NCBI GenBank assembly: GCA_963575745.1
Contig: CAUYUJ010001337.1
Location: 124,001-188,000, forward strand
Direction: 5' to 3'
DNA length: 64,000 nt
Source: Prorocentrum cordatum
Taxonomy: Eukaryota > Sar > Dinophyceae > Prorocentrales > Prorocentraceae
Numbering within the stretch: the stretch's first letter is position 1; the number at the start of each line of letters is the position of its first letter. The notes beneath the pieces are model-generated. The model worked only from the letters and a program-made list of their open reading frames with translations. It ran no database searches and was not told the origin of the DNA. Positions 1 through 10,549 of the stretch are shown one piece after another. A program made the translations under genes and the position numbers.

Positions 1-1
1 G

Positions 2-3000
2 TCGGGGGCGCTGCAGCGCTACGTGTCCGCGTTGAACAATGGCGCAGGCAGGAGTCTGGGGTACCTCCAAGGTATAGAATTCGGTGGTGGTGGCGACTGC
101 TTGTTTTTGAGCATCGCAGGGATCCTCGCGCGCATGGTAGTTCACGGTGGCGAACCAGCGCAACACGTCTTGCAGAAAATCCCGAAGAGTGTGTTCGACG
201 AAGGTCAGCGCGCGGTCATGCTCGAGCTTCGACGCCAAGCTGCACAGGTGTTTCACGCGTGGGACGACCTGGATGTGCTGAATTTCATGATAACTGCGTG
301 CATGCGAGCGCGCCACAGAGACCACCCGGACGAGTGGGATCCTTTCGAAGTACTGCACGCGTGCAATATGCAAGCATTGGCGTCGCCAGATAATGTTCCA
401 GATGCAGTCCGCGCGTGGCAGGACGAACCCGACGGGGACGCCGTGGCCATCGTTGGATGCACGGACGCGCGGCGTGGCGGTGGGGCGTCGCAGGAAATAC
501 ACGTTCGCATACCTCGCGGCGCCGCAGGTTTGCTGCAGCTTCGGTGCACATTAGAGGACGTGATGAGCCGCCCAGGCCACGCGCATTGGGGTACCGAAAC
601 GGACGTGGCCAGTTTGAGCGACAGACTACAATTGGGGGTCCTCTTGTTCAGAGACCGGTTGCCGTCCGGCTCGCGCAGTTGTGTGTACAGTATCGGCAGC
701 GAACAACGCGATTTCTCTCATTGGATTGCGCTGTGGTGGGAGGAGCCAACGCATTTCCGAGGAGCGGAACTCGACGGTCGGGCTTTCTGGACCGATACGA
801 CGCTACCGCGGGCGTTGCGCGACCAGTACGCTGCGTGCAACGAGAACGCTGGTAGGCGGGTGGAGGAGCGTCCAAGAGTAACGCCGCCGCCGCCGCGCAT
901 GGAACTGGAAAGGGACGTGGCGCGTGAGCGGCGGAGAGCAATCACCGCAGAGAGCGCGAGTGATCCCGGCGCGAGCGCCTCGGGCGCGCTGGCGCCGCCA
1001 CCACCTGGCCATGAGCCCGGGGCACAAGAAGCCGGAGCACGCAAGCGGCGGCGGGCTGGGGCCACCGTGGGCGACAGCGGCAAATCGAGGAAAGGTTTGG
1101 TTGCCGCGTGGAGCGGGGGGGGGTGTGGCGACGCGGCTGGGTGCGCCGCCGACTGCGCGGGAAGCGCCATCGGATCGGCAGCGGGTGGCGGTGGAAACGC
1201 GGCCGGGGAGAAAGGAAAGGAGAAAGATCCATCGGGGAGCGTCGGAGACGGCGCCCCCCCAGCGGACGCAATGCAGCAGGCGTTCTACAATGTCGGCGTA
1301 GACGCGGCGTCGAAAGATCCCCGACGGACCCGAGAAGTCCTCGTGGCAGCTGCTGCAGCCAGTGTACGGCGTCACCCAACCGTGCCCGCGGATCCAGACG
1401 ACCCCGCGCAACCATGGTCGCAAGCCCTGGCGGAGGACATGGCCGTGGAGTTGCCAGTCGTGCACTGTGCGTTCGTGGGATGTACGTGGCGGTCGGAGGT
1501 AGTAGGCGAGTTGTGCGGGCACGTCCGCGAGGTGCACGGTTCCGTCGTGCTGCCCATCGCCGAACTTGTTCATCCAGCGGACGAGGACGAGGACCTCCGT
1601 ATCACGGCGGCGTACAATGCAATCGTTGCACGTGCTGTTCGGGGTGGTGCGCCGCTAGCGGCATACTCCTTGCACAGACGGAGCCTGGCCATGTACGCGA
1701 AAGCAACGCAACAGAAGAGCATCGCGTCTCCAATTTGTTTTCTGTGCGCCTGCACGTTTCCTTGGGTGGAAGGTAGACGGGGGAACCAGATTGCCTGGGA
1801 GCAACCGTTTAAGGCAGCCGTGGGCGACCCGACGCGAGTGGTTCGGTTTGGTGATTGGACCATGAAGGAAGTGCAAGCGCGGTTCAGCATCGACGCGTAC
1901 CTGCGGGACTACTGTCACGAGCCAGGGAACAGCGCATTGGACCTCGAGGAGGCGTGGTATCGGGAAGACTTCACGGACTGGCTTGTGAAAGTGCCGACAC
2001 CGTGCGGTGAAGTGTTAATTCTGTGTTGCCCCGAAGATCAGCGGTGCCACAGGGGGTGCCAGGAGAAGGGAACCGCGTGTCCCGAATGCGAAGTGCCTCT
2101 TTGCGAGGAATGCAAGGTAGAGGTGGAAACGCCGTATCGGCGGCGAGTTGCCGCGACCCCGGCGGTCCCGCGCCGGAGCCTTGCGAACGACTTGATGGCG
2201 TTCTATGCGCCAGATCGCATGTACACCGAGGGCATGATGGTGATGGAGATGATTTGTTGCAGCCCTTGCATTACGTCGATGATTTGTTTTTCGCTGGAGG
2301 TGAAGTGCCAGAACGACCGGGAAAGCAGTGCGGGCAGAGAGAACCTGTTTGACAGCACGGCAGGGTTCCACAGCGGGCGTCTGGCGGCGCGCGGGAATGC
2401 TACGAGCTTCTTGCTGCCGTGGCAGGGGATATTACGAGAGCTCCGTCAGCTCGAGAAGGAAGGGCGCCAGGGCGGCGACTCGGCGGTGCCAATCGTGGGT
2501 GAGAAATTGGGGTCGGTGGTGCAGATCCTTCTGAAAGTCAACGACGCCACGAGCAAGGACAACCTGCCGCGATTCATTCATCAGGCAAATGTACGGCGCG
2601 AGGTTGTGAAGCGCCACATCAAGATGATGAAGCACCGCGGGCACCGAGCTTTCGCCAATGTCAACGTGGAGGCGATGGAGAGAAAGGCCGATCAATTGCC
2701 GCAGGACGGCGTGCCTCCGGAGATTGTCCGGCTGCTTCCGCACGACACCACGTTGGACAAGCTTATGGTGCAGAAGAACGCGACGCCCTGTGATGGGGCG
2801 CGAGATTCGGTGGGAGCGGCTGCGCGCGACATGGACTTGCGTACGCCGAATGCCGTCATGATGGAGAAGTCGTCGGTGGACGAGGTGGATGCAAACAGAT
2901 TGAGGCAGGGTGCGTTTGAACATGTGTCGGGCAGGCCGCGCGCCGCAAACGCGGTCGTACAGACTGGCGCATTGGCAATGGAAGCGAAAAGCTTCGCGCT

Positions 3001-6000
3001 GCGTCTGGCAAGTACGTGGACAGGCAGGTGCGACAGACCCGAGTGCCCGTGCGGTGGAGACAGGGACGAGCGTGCTCTTGCGAGGACGAGCAGAATGGGA
3101 GACAAGGCGGCCAACGTGGATACGGAGACATTGCAATTTCGGCTTTGGGAGATGCTGGAAACAGACGCGACCCGCATTCGGTGCGTGGTGTATCCGGGCC
3201 GTGCGATGATGAATCAGTTTGTGCCGTGGTTTTTCGGCGTGGCATTCCCGTTTTGTTTTAAGTACGGGGTGGGCATGCCGGACATGCCTGAGTGGCAGGA
3301 GAATGCGCGACATCGACGTGGCCCAGCGGCGCCCCGCGTGGAGCTGGCTCTGTGGGCGCGCATCATGACGCGTCGGGTGGAGTCTCAATTCCGGCGCGAG
3401 TGGCGGTTTGGTTTTACGGTGTCGTCGGTTTTGTTTCAAAGTTCCGTGAATATGGCCCGATCCGTCCGCTTGGCGGACTATAGAAAGGACGGGGAGACGG
3501 AATGCCAGTATTCGCAAGGCGAACTCGAGAAGGCAGCCGTGAGCATCGTAGATGCTTTGTATGGTACGTACAAGGATCCGTCAACCGGGAAATCCTCCAA
3601 CGTGCGCGGAGATTTCTCGAAGCTGAAATATGTGAAGTCGCTCGACCCGATAGCGAAACGATTGGCTGCAGGAGCCAGCGCGGTCGCTCGCAAGATCGAA
3701 GGGACCAACGAGGTGCGGACGCTCATGAGGTACGACACCCATGCTGCTCGAATCGCCCACGGGGTACCGTTGTTTTTCACCATGTCCCCAGACGAGAGGC
3801 ACAACCTGGTAATGGTGCGGCTGTCGCGGTCTCGAAGAAAGGACCCCGTGAATCGTAGTGCTGCGCGGGAACTGCACGGCCCCACGCATGGCGGGTTGTG
3901 GGAGCCGTCGCTGGCGCACAAGGATGAAATATCTGGACATGCCGTGACGAGAGATCGGCGCGGGCGGGCGGGGGAGGGCGGATCGGGCACAGAGGGGGCA
4001 GAGGGTGATGACGACGTTGACATGGCAGTGCCTCTGGCGATGTTGGCAGATGCCGTTCCCGCGTCGGACGAGAGAAGAGCAGTGCTGGCTCGGGACCCGC
4101 TGGCGGGCGTCGACGGGTTTCGGGTAATCGTGGGCCTTGTGTTTGAGTACATATTGGGCATGCGGTATTGTCCGAGGTGCCCAGATTGCGAGTGCGCGGA
4201 TTTGCTTGGCAGCAACGCGACGGCGGCGGGTGGGTGCTTGGGTCGCGTGGACGGGGTGTACGGCAGCATTGAAGCTCAGAAGTCGGCTGGAAGTCTGCAT
4301 TTGCACGTGCAAGTATTCGTTCAGTGTTTGCACCAGCATACCCCGTTGCACGAACTGCTACAGCTGCCGACAGATGTGCTAGAGGGGCTGGTAGAAGAAT
4401 ACAAGAGGTACAAGAGGAACGCGAGTCGTCAGGAGTACGCTGACGTAGAAGGTTGGAGGGGCAGGAAAACGGAGGTGGAGAAGGCGTGGCCCACGTACCG
4501 CGAGACCGCGGATCTGGTCGCAGCGCCGGAGTACTTACACAGCGGCCAGACTAATGGTTCGGGAGGGTCGGAAGGAGGCGGTAGGAAATCAACGAGCGGC
4601 AATGGGGTAACAGAAGATGGGGACAAGGGAATTGAGGAAGGGCGAACCTGGCTGCGAGAGTACCTCGGTGTCTGGGTGCAAAAGGGGCAGGAGTTTCGAC
4701 AGAACCACGTGCACCAGTGGAGTAAGCGTTTGCAGCGCGTGGTACCGTTGGCACATTGTCAGAGGACAGACGACATGACGCAGTGCAAAAGCTTTTTCCC
4801 GCGCACGACGTGGCTCGTAGATCGCGCAGTAGTGTTGTGCCGAGGTTTTTTGAAAAACCGCGACATGCCGCGAGCAGGGAGGAGGAACATGACAGGGTGC
4901 TTGCACGGGCCCATGAACGAAGAGAACCTGAACGGAACGCTGCCAGCGATGCTAAGCGGCGCGGTGGGGTTGAATTTTAACAGCGATTTGCAGATCCCGT
5001 ACAGGTTCCCAGTGACGGAAGCGACGCACGACAGTTGTGTGTGCGAAGAGCGGTGCTGGGAGACGGATCGACCCGTAGACATGGTTCTGGCAGCGCAACG
5101 AGCGCAGAATGCAGCAGCGGGGTATGCGGCGGACTATCAGTGCAAGCGGTGTGCCCCGTCGTTCAACGAGGTGAGGGAGATCAAAAAGGGCCACCACGCG
5201 CTGGCGGAGCAGACGAAGGACAGGACCGCGGCGTACCGAGCGAACAGGCACATGAAGAGGTTTCTCAGTGACATGTACGGGAGAGGCGTGGTGCGGTCAG
5301 CGCAGGAGAGTGCGAATCTGCGAGCGTACCGAGACCCTAGAGACGTGACTGGTGCCGAGAGTATCAAGACTGCGAAGACAGCTATGATCCCGGGAGCAGA
5401 AGCCGTACGAATGGCGGAGCAGATCTGTGCAGACGGCGTCGACGTTGCCGTGTCGGCGTCGGGGATTCTGGAAGCGGACAAACGCGAAGGGTCGAAAAAG
5501 GTTCGAATTGTGTCTAAGAGTCCAGTGTACCTGTATGGCATGCGGCCGGTGGACGCTCCTGGTGCGCCCGACTTGGCACACCTATCGTTGTATGAGTTCC
5601 TGCGGTATTGGCGCATCGAGTTGGCTGCATTTCCCCGTACCGGAGCAGAGGTAGCAGCTGCGGCCAGCAACGATTACCAAGCGCAACTGACGCAATCCGG
5701 AATTCAGAAGGTTCGCGATGCCGACCAGGAGAGAGCGAATCCCGACGCGGATGGGGCACGGCCGGGAGCCCAGCTGAAAGCCGGAGTGGATTATGTGATA
5801 AAGGACGAATGGGGTAGTTATTCCTGGGTGCCGTTTCCGGATGTTCCGGAACTGAAAACCTTGAGACACACGTGGGTGTTGGTGCGGAACGAGCGCCCGA
5901 GGAACCCAAGTTTTCATGGGGCGCCGCAGCCGAAACACGGAACGGGGGAGGAGGAAAGAAACGGGCTCTTGTTGATGGTATATTTCAGGGCGTTTACACT

Positions 6001-9000
6001 TCTTGACGATGTCGATTGTGGAGTACCGCACCTGCGCGATTTCCGCGGAGCGCAAGGGTCGTGGGCGGAGGCCTCGTTAGAGTGGTTAAAGAACGGCATG
6101 CCATGTGAAGAAACTAAGAGGTACGTGCAGAACTACATGGGCGTGGTGGACTTGCGACCAGTGACGGACGAAGATCTAGTCAAGCACGAGGACGAGCTGT
6201 ACAGCGACGAAGAACTGGATCCGAGAATTGTCGACGCGGCGACCAGGCGTAAGACGCACGTGGGAGGCGCGTCCATGGAGAAAGAGGACAGGCGGACAAA
6301 TGTAGACGCGGAGTGCGAAAAGGAGAAGAGCCGGGAGGCCATGGCCAGGGGCGACGCCGTGTGGGGCGAGATTCCGAGTCGAAAGAGTGGAAAGCGCAAG
6401 AAGCGCGGAGGGGACGGCGTGTTGAGGTGGGATGACGCGGCAGTGCGGAAAGCGCAAGCGGTGGCGGCGGCGTCGAGGGCCGCAGAAGGCAGCGGCGCGG
6501 GCGGAGAGGAAGGTGCCCCAGAGGTGGTGGCGGCCAAGAAAGCAACGGCGTCAAGCGTGCGGAAGTGGAGAAAAGGGCTTGCGGATAGCGGGTTAAACGC
6601 GGGACAGCGTAGCGTCGTGGAGAAGGTGGCAGATCGAGTGTTGGCGCAAGAATTCGGGAGGACCGCGAGCGGCAAGAAAACAGACCAGAGTCTTTCTGAT
6701 ATGCAGCCCCTCGTATGGATGTTGCATGGTGGCCCAGGGACCGGGAAAAGCTTCGTCGTAGACAAGATCCGGAAGGGGCTGTTCGAAAAGGAGCTGGGGT
6801 GGACGCACGGCATAGATTTCCAGGTGGCAGCGTTGCAGGCCACAAACGCGTCAGCACTCGACGGGAATACGATTCACAGTGCATTTGGGCTCGGTGTGAA
6901 CAAAACGAAAGAGAAAAAGGACGCGGCGGGCGATGCCAGCGCAGAGACGAAGAAGAAAACGAAGAAAGAGCAAGCGGCGCAGCGTATGTCACAGTGGAAG
7001 TGGCTGATTGTAGACGAGGTGAGCATGGTCAGCGCGAACTTCATGGCAGAGCTTGACTCACACTTGCGGTCGTGCATGTCAGCTGCAAGCGACACGAGGG
7101 TAGGTGGAGACGGCGTGGCCAGGCCGTTCGGGGGCGTGAATGTGCTGTTCTGCGGGGGCTTCTATCAATTGGAGCCGCCATCGGGGGCGGCCATCAATGC
7201 GCTTCCCACGTCGTATTTGAAAAACGCGAGGCAGTACGCGCCAGGTGCCACGGAGGACCACGGGCAGTATATCTTTTGGGGCGCTGGAGGCGAAGGAGCA
7301 GTGCAGGGCATGACAGAGTTGACGGAGTGCAAGCGCGTGGAGGATCAAGACGACTGGTTTCTCGGAGTGCAGGACGAGTTCCGCCGAGGGGCGTTGTCTG
7401 AACGCACGCACAATTTTTTACATGGCAGACCGACGGATGTGCCGGGGTCGTGGGTGAACGGTGCACCGTTGTGCGGGAACACGCGTTGTCTCGAAGACAT
7501 AGAGGCAATTGCGAGGCAAAACGAGCTCGAATGTGACGCTTGCAAAGCTGAGCGGGAAAAGAGAAAGCTCGTTGCGACATCGCCAGAAGACGCGCGGTTT
7601 CGGGAGGAGAAATTCCTTGATGCTGTCGCCATTTATGCGAACCAAGACATTCGTTGCCACGTGGGGAAGCAGAGAGCTGTGCAATGGGCAACGCAGCGAG
7701 GAGAACAGCTGCTGTGGGTCGCAGCGAGGGACCGCCCTTGCCATGGGGGAGAACAGCGGCGGCCGTACACGGTGGAGGATAAGATACGTTGGCTGGGGTA
7801 CCACGAGAAGGAGTGCGCAAGCTTGCCTGGGTGGCTGCCGCTGGCCAAAGGGATGCCCGTGGCTCTGGGGGATCACTTGGATCGGTCGAAGAAACAGCTC
7901 CTGCGGGGGCGTACAGCCACGATCCATGGATGGGTCCTGCACAAGGACGAGGTCGTGGGAGATGAAGACGAGGAGGTCTTGTCGCATATGCCGAAAATGA
8001 TTGTGTTGGATTTCAATACGAAGGAGTGGCACCTGCCCGGGTGGGAGCCGGGGCTGTATCCGATCTTCCCCTCGAATGGTCGGCAATGGTTCTTGGATGG
8101 GTATCGGAAGCACCCTGTGTTGAGTGTGAAACGCACCCAGTTTATGATAACCCCGGCTTTGGCAGTAACGGCGCACTCCGCGCAGGGCCGGACCATGGGA
8201 GCAGTGATAGCGGACCTTGAAAGAGGGCGCGGCGTGAGTTGGATGTCAAGTTACGTTGCCATCACTCGCGTGCGCAGACGGGAGAATCTGCTGATTTTCC
8301 GGCCGTTTGACAGGAGGCCGTACAACGCAGGTGAGATGCCAGGCACGAAGAAACTTTTGCAGGTACTACGAGGGGAGAGCGTGGATTGGGATGAGTGGGA
8401 GGCGGAGTTGATGCCAAGAGACCAGTGCGAGCGCTGCCGGCGGAGGTTGCTGGTAGAGGCGTTCTCGAAGTACGAGTTCCAGAGGAAGGAAAGGCCAGCG
8501 TTCTGCAAAGAGTGCACGGAAGAGATGAAGAACGCCGACGAGAAATGGTGCACCACGTGCAGAGGGTGGGCAACGAGAGCGGAGGGTGAAGATGCGACGC
8601 GGCACGGTGACGATCGGAGTGGGGGTGCAGCGGCCGGCGGCGGGGAGCCAAGAAGGGTTCGGACAATGTATTGCGCGAAGTGCAGCCATGTCAAAGCCAA
8701 GCAGAAGTCGCGGAGCGGCAACGCGAAGTGGGTCGAGTGCGTCGGCAAGGTGCGATGTACGAACGGTAAGTGCCTGTCGCTGTATGACGCAAAGGCGGAT
8801 ATGTCGGAGGCTCAGAAGAAGCAGAACGCAGCGGGCCAGAGGTTGTGTCGGAAATGCGCCGCCGAACGTCAGAGGACGACGCTAGTGTCGAATAACAGGA
8901 AACGCGCGATCACATTGCGGTGTTCGAACAGCGACTGCCTGTCGGAGTTCCAAGAGGAGGCGGGGGTGTCCGAAGCTCAGAAGAAGCACAAAGCAGCAGG

Positions 9001-9355
9001 GGAGAGGTTGTGTCGGAAATGCGCGGAAGAACGAGATAGGGCGACGCGCGAGTCGAATAATAAGAAACGGAAAGCCGAGGCGGACGCGAAGCCGCTGACG
9101 TGCGCGGCGTGCGGAGGAACGTTCTCGGACACGAGACATTTGACGCCTAACCAAGTGGAACATCATCGAAAGACGAAAGGAGCCAAAGTGGTGTGCGGAG
9201 GCTGCAAGGAACTCGGGTTCACAGCTCGCAGTTGCCAGGCGTATCAGTGCAGCGGCGCGTGCAAGAGAAGACTACCGAAGTCGGCGTTCCCCGACCCGCA
9301 CAATGTCCCGCGCGACGCAAAGAAAGGCACCCTGAAGTGCAACGCCTGCAAATGA
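2..9355 (+). CDS. OTU-Rep-Pif1 helicase transposase (RepHel), 5'-partial
   Basis: Open from the window edge; residues are counted here from the GTG codon at 23, which is not the true start because copy 2 reads ~450 codons further upstream. Domains in order: OTU cysteine protease with GGGGDC (D25, C26) and a distal SHW histidine (H233); a Gly/Ala/Arg-rich linker (~270-430); a C2H2 finger (~482-505); Helitron-like N/Rep domain with HUH motif H1426-L-H1428 and the tyrosine pair Y1701/Y1705 in GYAADYQCK; Pif1-like SF1B helicase with Walker A GGPGTGKS (K2242), DEVSM (D2331, E2332) and AHSAQG (Q2721); then CxxC zinc modules including two tandem ~45-residue repeats (~2905-3013). Rep would nick and join single strands; the helicase would unwind during rolling-circle transposition. 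Oddity: helicase motif III reads CGGFYQL where Pif1 proteins usually have GD; the diverged copy 2 keeps GD. Confidence 0.92.
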   Translation, partial: SGALQRYVSALNNGAGRSLGYLQGIEFGGGGDCLFLSIAGILARMVVHGGEPAQHVLQKIPKSVFDEGQRAVMLELRRQAAQVFHAWDDLDVLNFMITACMRARHRDHPDEWDPFEVLHACNMQALASPDNVPDAVRAWQDEPDGDAVAIVGCTDARRGGGASQEIHVRIPRGAAGLLQLRCTLEDVMSRPGHAHWGTETDVASLSDRLQLGVLLFRDRLPSGSRSCVYSIGSEQRDFSHWIALWWEEPTHFRGAELDGRAFWTDTTLPRALRDQYAACNENAGRRVEERPRVTPPPPRMELERDVARERRRAITAESASDPGASASGALAPPPPGHEPGAQEAGARKRRRAGATVGDSGKSRKGLVAAWSGGGCGDAAGCAADCAGSAIGSAAGGGGNAAGEKGKEKDPSGSVGDGAPPADAMQQAFYNVGVDAASKDPRRTREVLVAAAAASVRRHPTVPADPDDPAQPWSQALAEDMAVELPVVHCAFVGCTWRSEVVGELCGHVREVHGSVVLPIAELVHPADEDEDLRITAAYNAIVARAVRGGAPLAAYSLHRRSLAMYAKATQQKSIASPICFLCACTFPWVEGRRGNQIAWEQPFKAAVGDPTRVVRFGDWTMKEVQARFSIDAYLRDYCHEPGNSALDLEEAWYREDFTDWLVKVPTPCGEVLILCCPEDQRCHRGCQEKGTACPECEVPLCEECKVEVETPYRRRVAATPAVPRRSLANDLMAFYAPDRMYTEGMMVMEMICCSPCITSMICFSLEVKCQNDRESSAGRENLFDSTAGFHSGRLAARGNATSFLLPWQGILRELRQLEKEGRQGGDSAVPIVGEKLGSVVQILLKVNDATSKDNLPRFIHQANVRREVVKRHIKMMKHRGHRAFANVNVEAMERKADQLPQDGVPPEIVRLLPHDTTLDKLMVQKNATPCDGARDSVGAAARDMDLRTPNAVMMEKSSVDEVDANRLRQGAFEHVSGRPRAANAVVQTGALAMEAKSFALRLASTWTGRCDRPECPCGGDRDERALARTSRMGDKAANVDTETLQFRLWEMLETDATRIRCVVYPGRAMMNQFVPWFFGVAFPFCFKYGVGMPDMPEWQENARHRRGPAAPRVELALWARIMTRRVESQFRREWRFGFTVSSVLFQSSVNMARSVRLADYRKDGETECQYSQGELEKAAVSIVDALYGTYKDPSTGKSSNVRGDFSKLKYVKSLDPIAKRLAAGASAVARKIEGTNEVRTLMRYDTHAARIAHGVPLFFTMSPDERHNLVMVRLSRSRRKDPVNRSAARELHGPTHGGLWEPSLAHKDEISGHAVTRDRRGRAGEGGSGTEGAEGDDDVDMAVPLAMLADAVPASDERRAVLARDPLAGVDGFRVIVGLVFEYILGMRYCPRCPDCECADLLGSNATAAGGCLGRVDGVYGSIEAQKSAGSLHLHVQVFVQCLHQHTPLHELLQLPTDVLEGLVEEYKRYKRNASRQEYADVEGWRGRKTEVEKAWPTYRETADLVAAPEYLHSGQTNGSGGSEGGGRKSTSGNGVTEDGDKGIEEGRTWLREYLGVWVQKGQEFRQNHVHQWSKRLQRVVPLAHCQRTDDMTQCKSFFPRTTWLVDRAVVLCRGFLKNRDMPRAGRRNMTGCLHGPMNEENLNGTLPAMLSGAVGLNFNSDLQIPYRFPVTEATHDSCVCEERCWETDRPVDMVLAAQRAQNAAAGYAADYQCKRCAPSFNEVREIKKGHHALAEQTKDRTAAYRANRHMKRFLSDMYGRGVVRSAQESANLRAYRDPRDVTGAESIKTAKTAMIPGAEAVRMAEQICADGVDVAVSASGILEADKREGSKKVRIVSKSPVYLYGMRPVDAPGAPDLAHLSLYEFLRYWRIELAAFPRTGAEVAAAASNDYQAQLTQSGIQKVRDADQERANPDADGARPGAQLKAGVDYVIKDEWGSYSWVPFPDVPELKTLRHTWVLVRNERPRNPSFHGAPQPKHGTGEEERNGLLLMVYFRAFTLLDDVDCGVPHLRDFRGAQGSWAEASLEWLKNGMPCEETKRYVQNYMGVVDLRPVTDEDLVKHEDELYSDEELDPRIVDAATRRKTHVGGASMEKEDRRTNVDAECEKEKSREAMARGDAVWGEIPSRKSGKRKKRGGDGVLRWDDAAVRKAQAVAAASRAAEGSGAGGEEGAPEVVAAKKATASSVRKWRKGLADSGLNAGQRSVVEKVADRVLAQEFGRTASGKKTDQSLSDMQPLVWMLHGGPGTGKSFVVDKIRKGLFEKELGWTHGIDFQVAALQATNASALDGNTIHSAFGLGVNKTKEKKDAAGDASAETKKKTKKEQAAQRMSQWKWLIVDEVSMVSANFMAELDSHLRSCMSAASDTRVGGDGVARPFGGVNVLFCGGFYQLEPPSGAAINALPTSYLKNARQYAPGATEDHGQYIFWGAGGEGAVQGMTELTECKRVEDQDDWFLGVQDEFRRGALSERTHNFLHGRPTDVPGSWVNGAPLCGNTRCLEDIEAIARQNELECDACKAEREKRKLVATSPEDARFREEKFLDAVAIYANQDIRCHVGKQRAVQWATQRGEQLLWVAARDRPCHGGEQRRPYTVEDKIRWLGYHEKECASLPGWLPLAKGMPVALGDHLDRSKKQLLRGRTATIHGWVLHKDEVVGDEDEEVLSHMPKMIVLDFNTKEWHLPGWEPGLYPIFPSNGRQWFLDGYRKHPVLSVKRTQFMITPALAVTAHSAQGRTMGAVIADLERGRGVSWMSSYVAITRVRRRENLLIFRPFDRRPYNAGEMPGTKKLLQVLRGESVDWDEWEAELMPRDQCERCRRRLLVEAFSKYEFQRKERPAFCKECTEEMKNADEKWCTTCRGWATRAEGEDATRHGDDRSGGAAAGGGEPRRVRTMYCAKCSHVKAKQKSRSGNAKWVECVGKVRCTNGKCLSLYDAKADMSEAQKKQNAAGQRLCRKCAAERQRTTLVSNNRKRAITLRCSNSDCLSEFQEEAGVSEAQKKHKAAGERLCRKCAEERDRATRESNNKKRKAEADAKPLTCAACGGTFSDTRHLTPNQVEHHRKTKGAKVVCGGCKELGFTARSCQAYQCSGACKRRLPKSAFPDPHNVPRDAKKGTLKCNACK

Positions 9356-10520
9356 TGCCGAATCGGGCGCGCGTACTGGGGGGAAAAAGGAAAACGGGGA
9401 CAGGGGAATGCGGGATGAGGCGGAGGAGACAGGGGAGAAGCATCGAAAATGACGAAGTGAAGCGGGCCAGGTTCACAAGAGGAGGGGGACGAGGAGGAGT
9501 GGGCCGAGGAGAGGGTGGGGGAGGAGGAGGAGGAGGAGGAGGGGGACACTGAGATGAGGCTCTGGGTTATGGTCTATGTGTGAGAGGTGCTTGTATGTGT
9601 ATCGGGATTTGGCGGCACGCCTTTCGGGGGCCTCTGGACAGCAGTTTTGCATCCACTGGGGGGCCGAGGTGGAAAAGGCGGGTGAGGAGGAGGAGGAGGG
9701 GGACACGGAGGAAATGATCTGGGTCATGGATTATGGGTTCTTAGCCTTGGGAGCGCGAATCCCGCTTGCGCGGTGATCGCTGGGATCTCTTGCGGGGCTT
9801 CTCGCGGGACTCTTGGAGGCAGTTTCGAAGCCTGTTGGGGGCCGTTTTGGGGCCGTTTTGAAGCCTCTTGGGGCCTCTTGGGGGCGTCTTTGAGGCCTCT
9901 TGGGGTCTCTTGTGGCCTTCTACGGCCGTTTTGGGGCGGAAGGCTCGGATTGTCGGTTCGGGCTCCCCCTCTTGGGCCCCTCTTGTGGCCGTCTTGGGGC
10001 CCTCTTGGGCCGTCTTGGGAGCCTCTTGAGCTGTCTTGGCGCCCTCTTGGGCCGACTTAGGCGCCTCTTGGGGGCTTCTGAGGCCGTCTTGGGGCGGTCT
10101 TGGGGTGCTCGTGGCCCGTCTTCAACCCCGTGAGGGCCGACAAGTCGGAAATGATCAAAATGTACGTTTTACCATAGGAATTTGACGATTTTCGGCTCGT
10201 CGGCTCTTCTGAGGACTGCTCTTGGAGGCCTCTTGGGCCGTCTTGGAGGCCTCTTGGCTCGTCTTGGGACCATCGTGGGCGTCTTGGAGCGCTCGTTTGG
10301 CGTCTCGGGGCCATCGTGGGCCGTTTTGGAGGCCTCTTGGGGCCTTCTTGGCTCGTCTGGAGCCCCTTTTGGGCCCAAAAGAGCCCCGTGAGTCGCTCGT
10401 GCCGGGCCGGGGGGGGGGGCCATCAGGGGGGGGTCAAATCTCCGGTTTGGGGTCCCTGGGGGGGGACTATAGGGGAGGGGAACTATCTCGCACGCCTAGA
10501 GACCCACAAGGGGTCGGCGG
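9356..10520 (+). repeat. Noncoding 3' tail of Helitron copy 1 with GGCC/CTTGGGG repeats
   Basis: No gene here. About 9480-9545 is GGA-rich. From about 9790 to 10395 the sequence is a degenerate array of 15-25-bp units around GGCCGTCTTGGGGCCTCTTGG. The tail is shared with copy 2 (31716-32915) and belongs to the element. A G-rich stretch with two ACTAT words (around 10470-10490) precedes the terminus. Similar GGCC-CTTGG units recur elsewhere in the window (37000-37130, 42480-42650, 54890-55260, 59340-59990). Confidence 0.75.
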
Positions 10521-10549
10521 ATTTCTATTCGGACCATGCGGCAATCGCT

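Larger units (their letters stand above)
1..10520 (+). mobile_element. Helitron/Helentron-type transposon, copy 1 (5' end outside window)
   Basis: Position 1 matches position 22191 of a second copy, and the match runs to about 10520 (32915 in copy 2), including the 3' noncoding tail. Beyond a shared CTAGAGACCCACAAGGG and a few more bases the two copies diverge completely: copy 1 runs into LINE sequence, copy 2 into a satellite. This places the element's 3' end near 10500-10520. A CTAG, compatible with the CTRR end of canonical Helitrons, lies in the shared tail, but the similarity continues past it, so the exact terminus is unresolved. The 5' end is not in the window. The coding part is uninterrupted, so this copy is either recent or still under selection. 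Confidence 0.85.

Noticed and set aside
23-25. GTG at 23 as the start of the copy 1 protein
   Set aside because: The frame is open to the window edge and copy 2 shows about 450 more codons of N terminus.
2432-3517. Long antisense frame inside the RepHel gene (361 codons; counterpart at 24622-25752)
   Set aside because: Shadow of a GC-rich coding region in the opposite strand; appears in both copies only because the DNA is duplicated.
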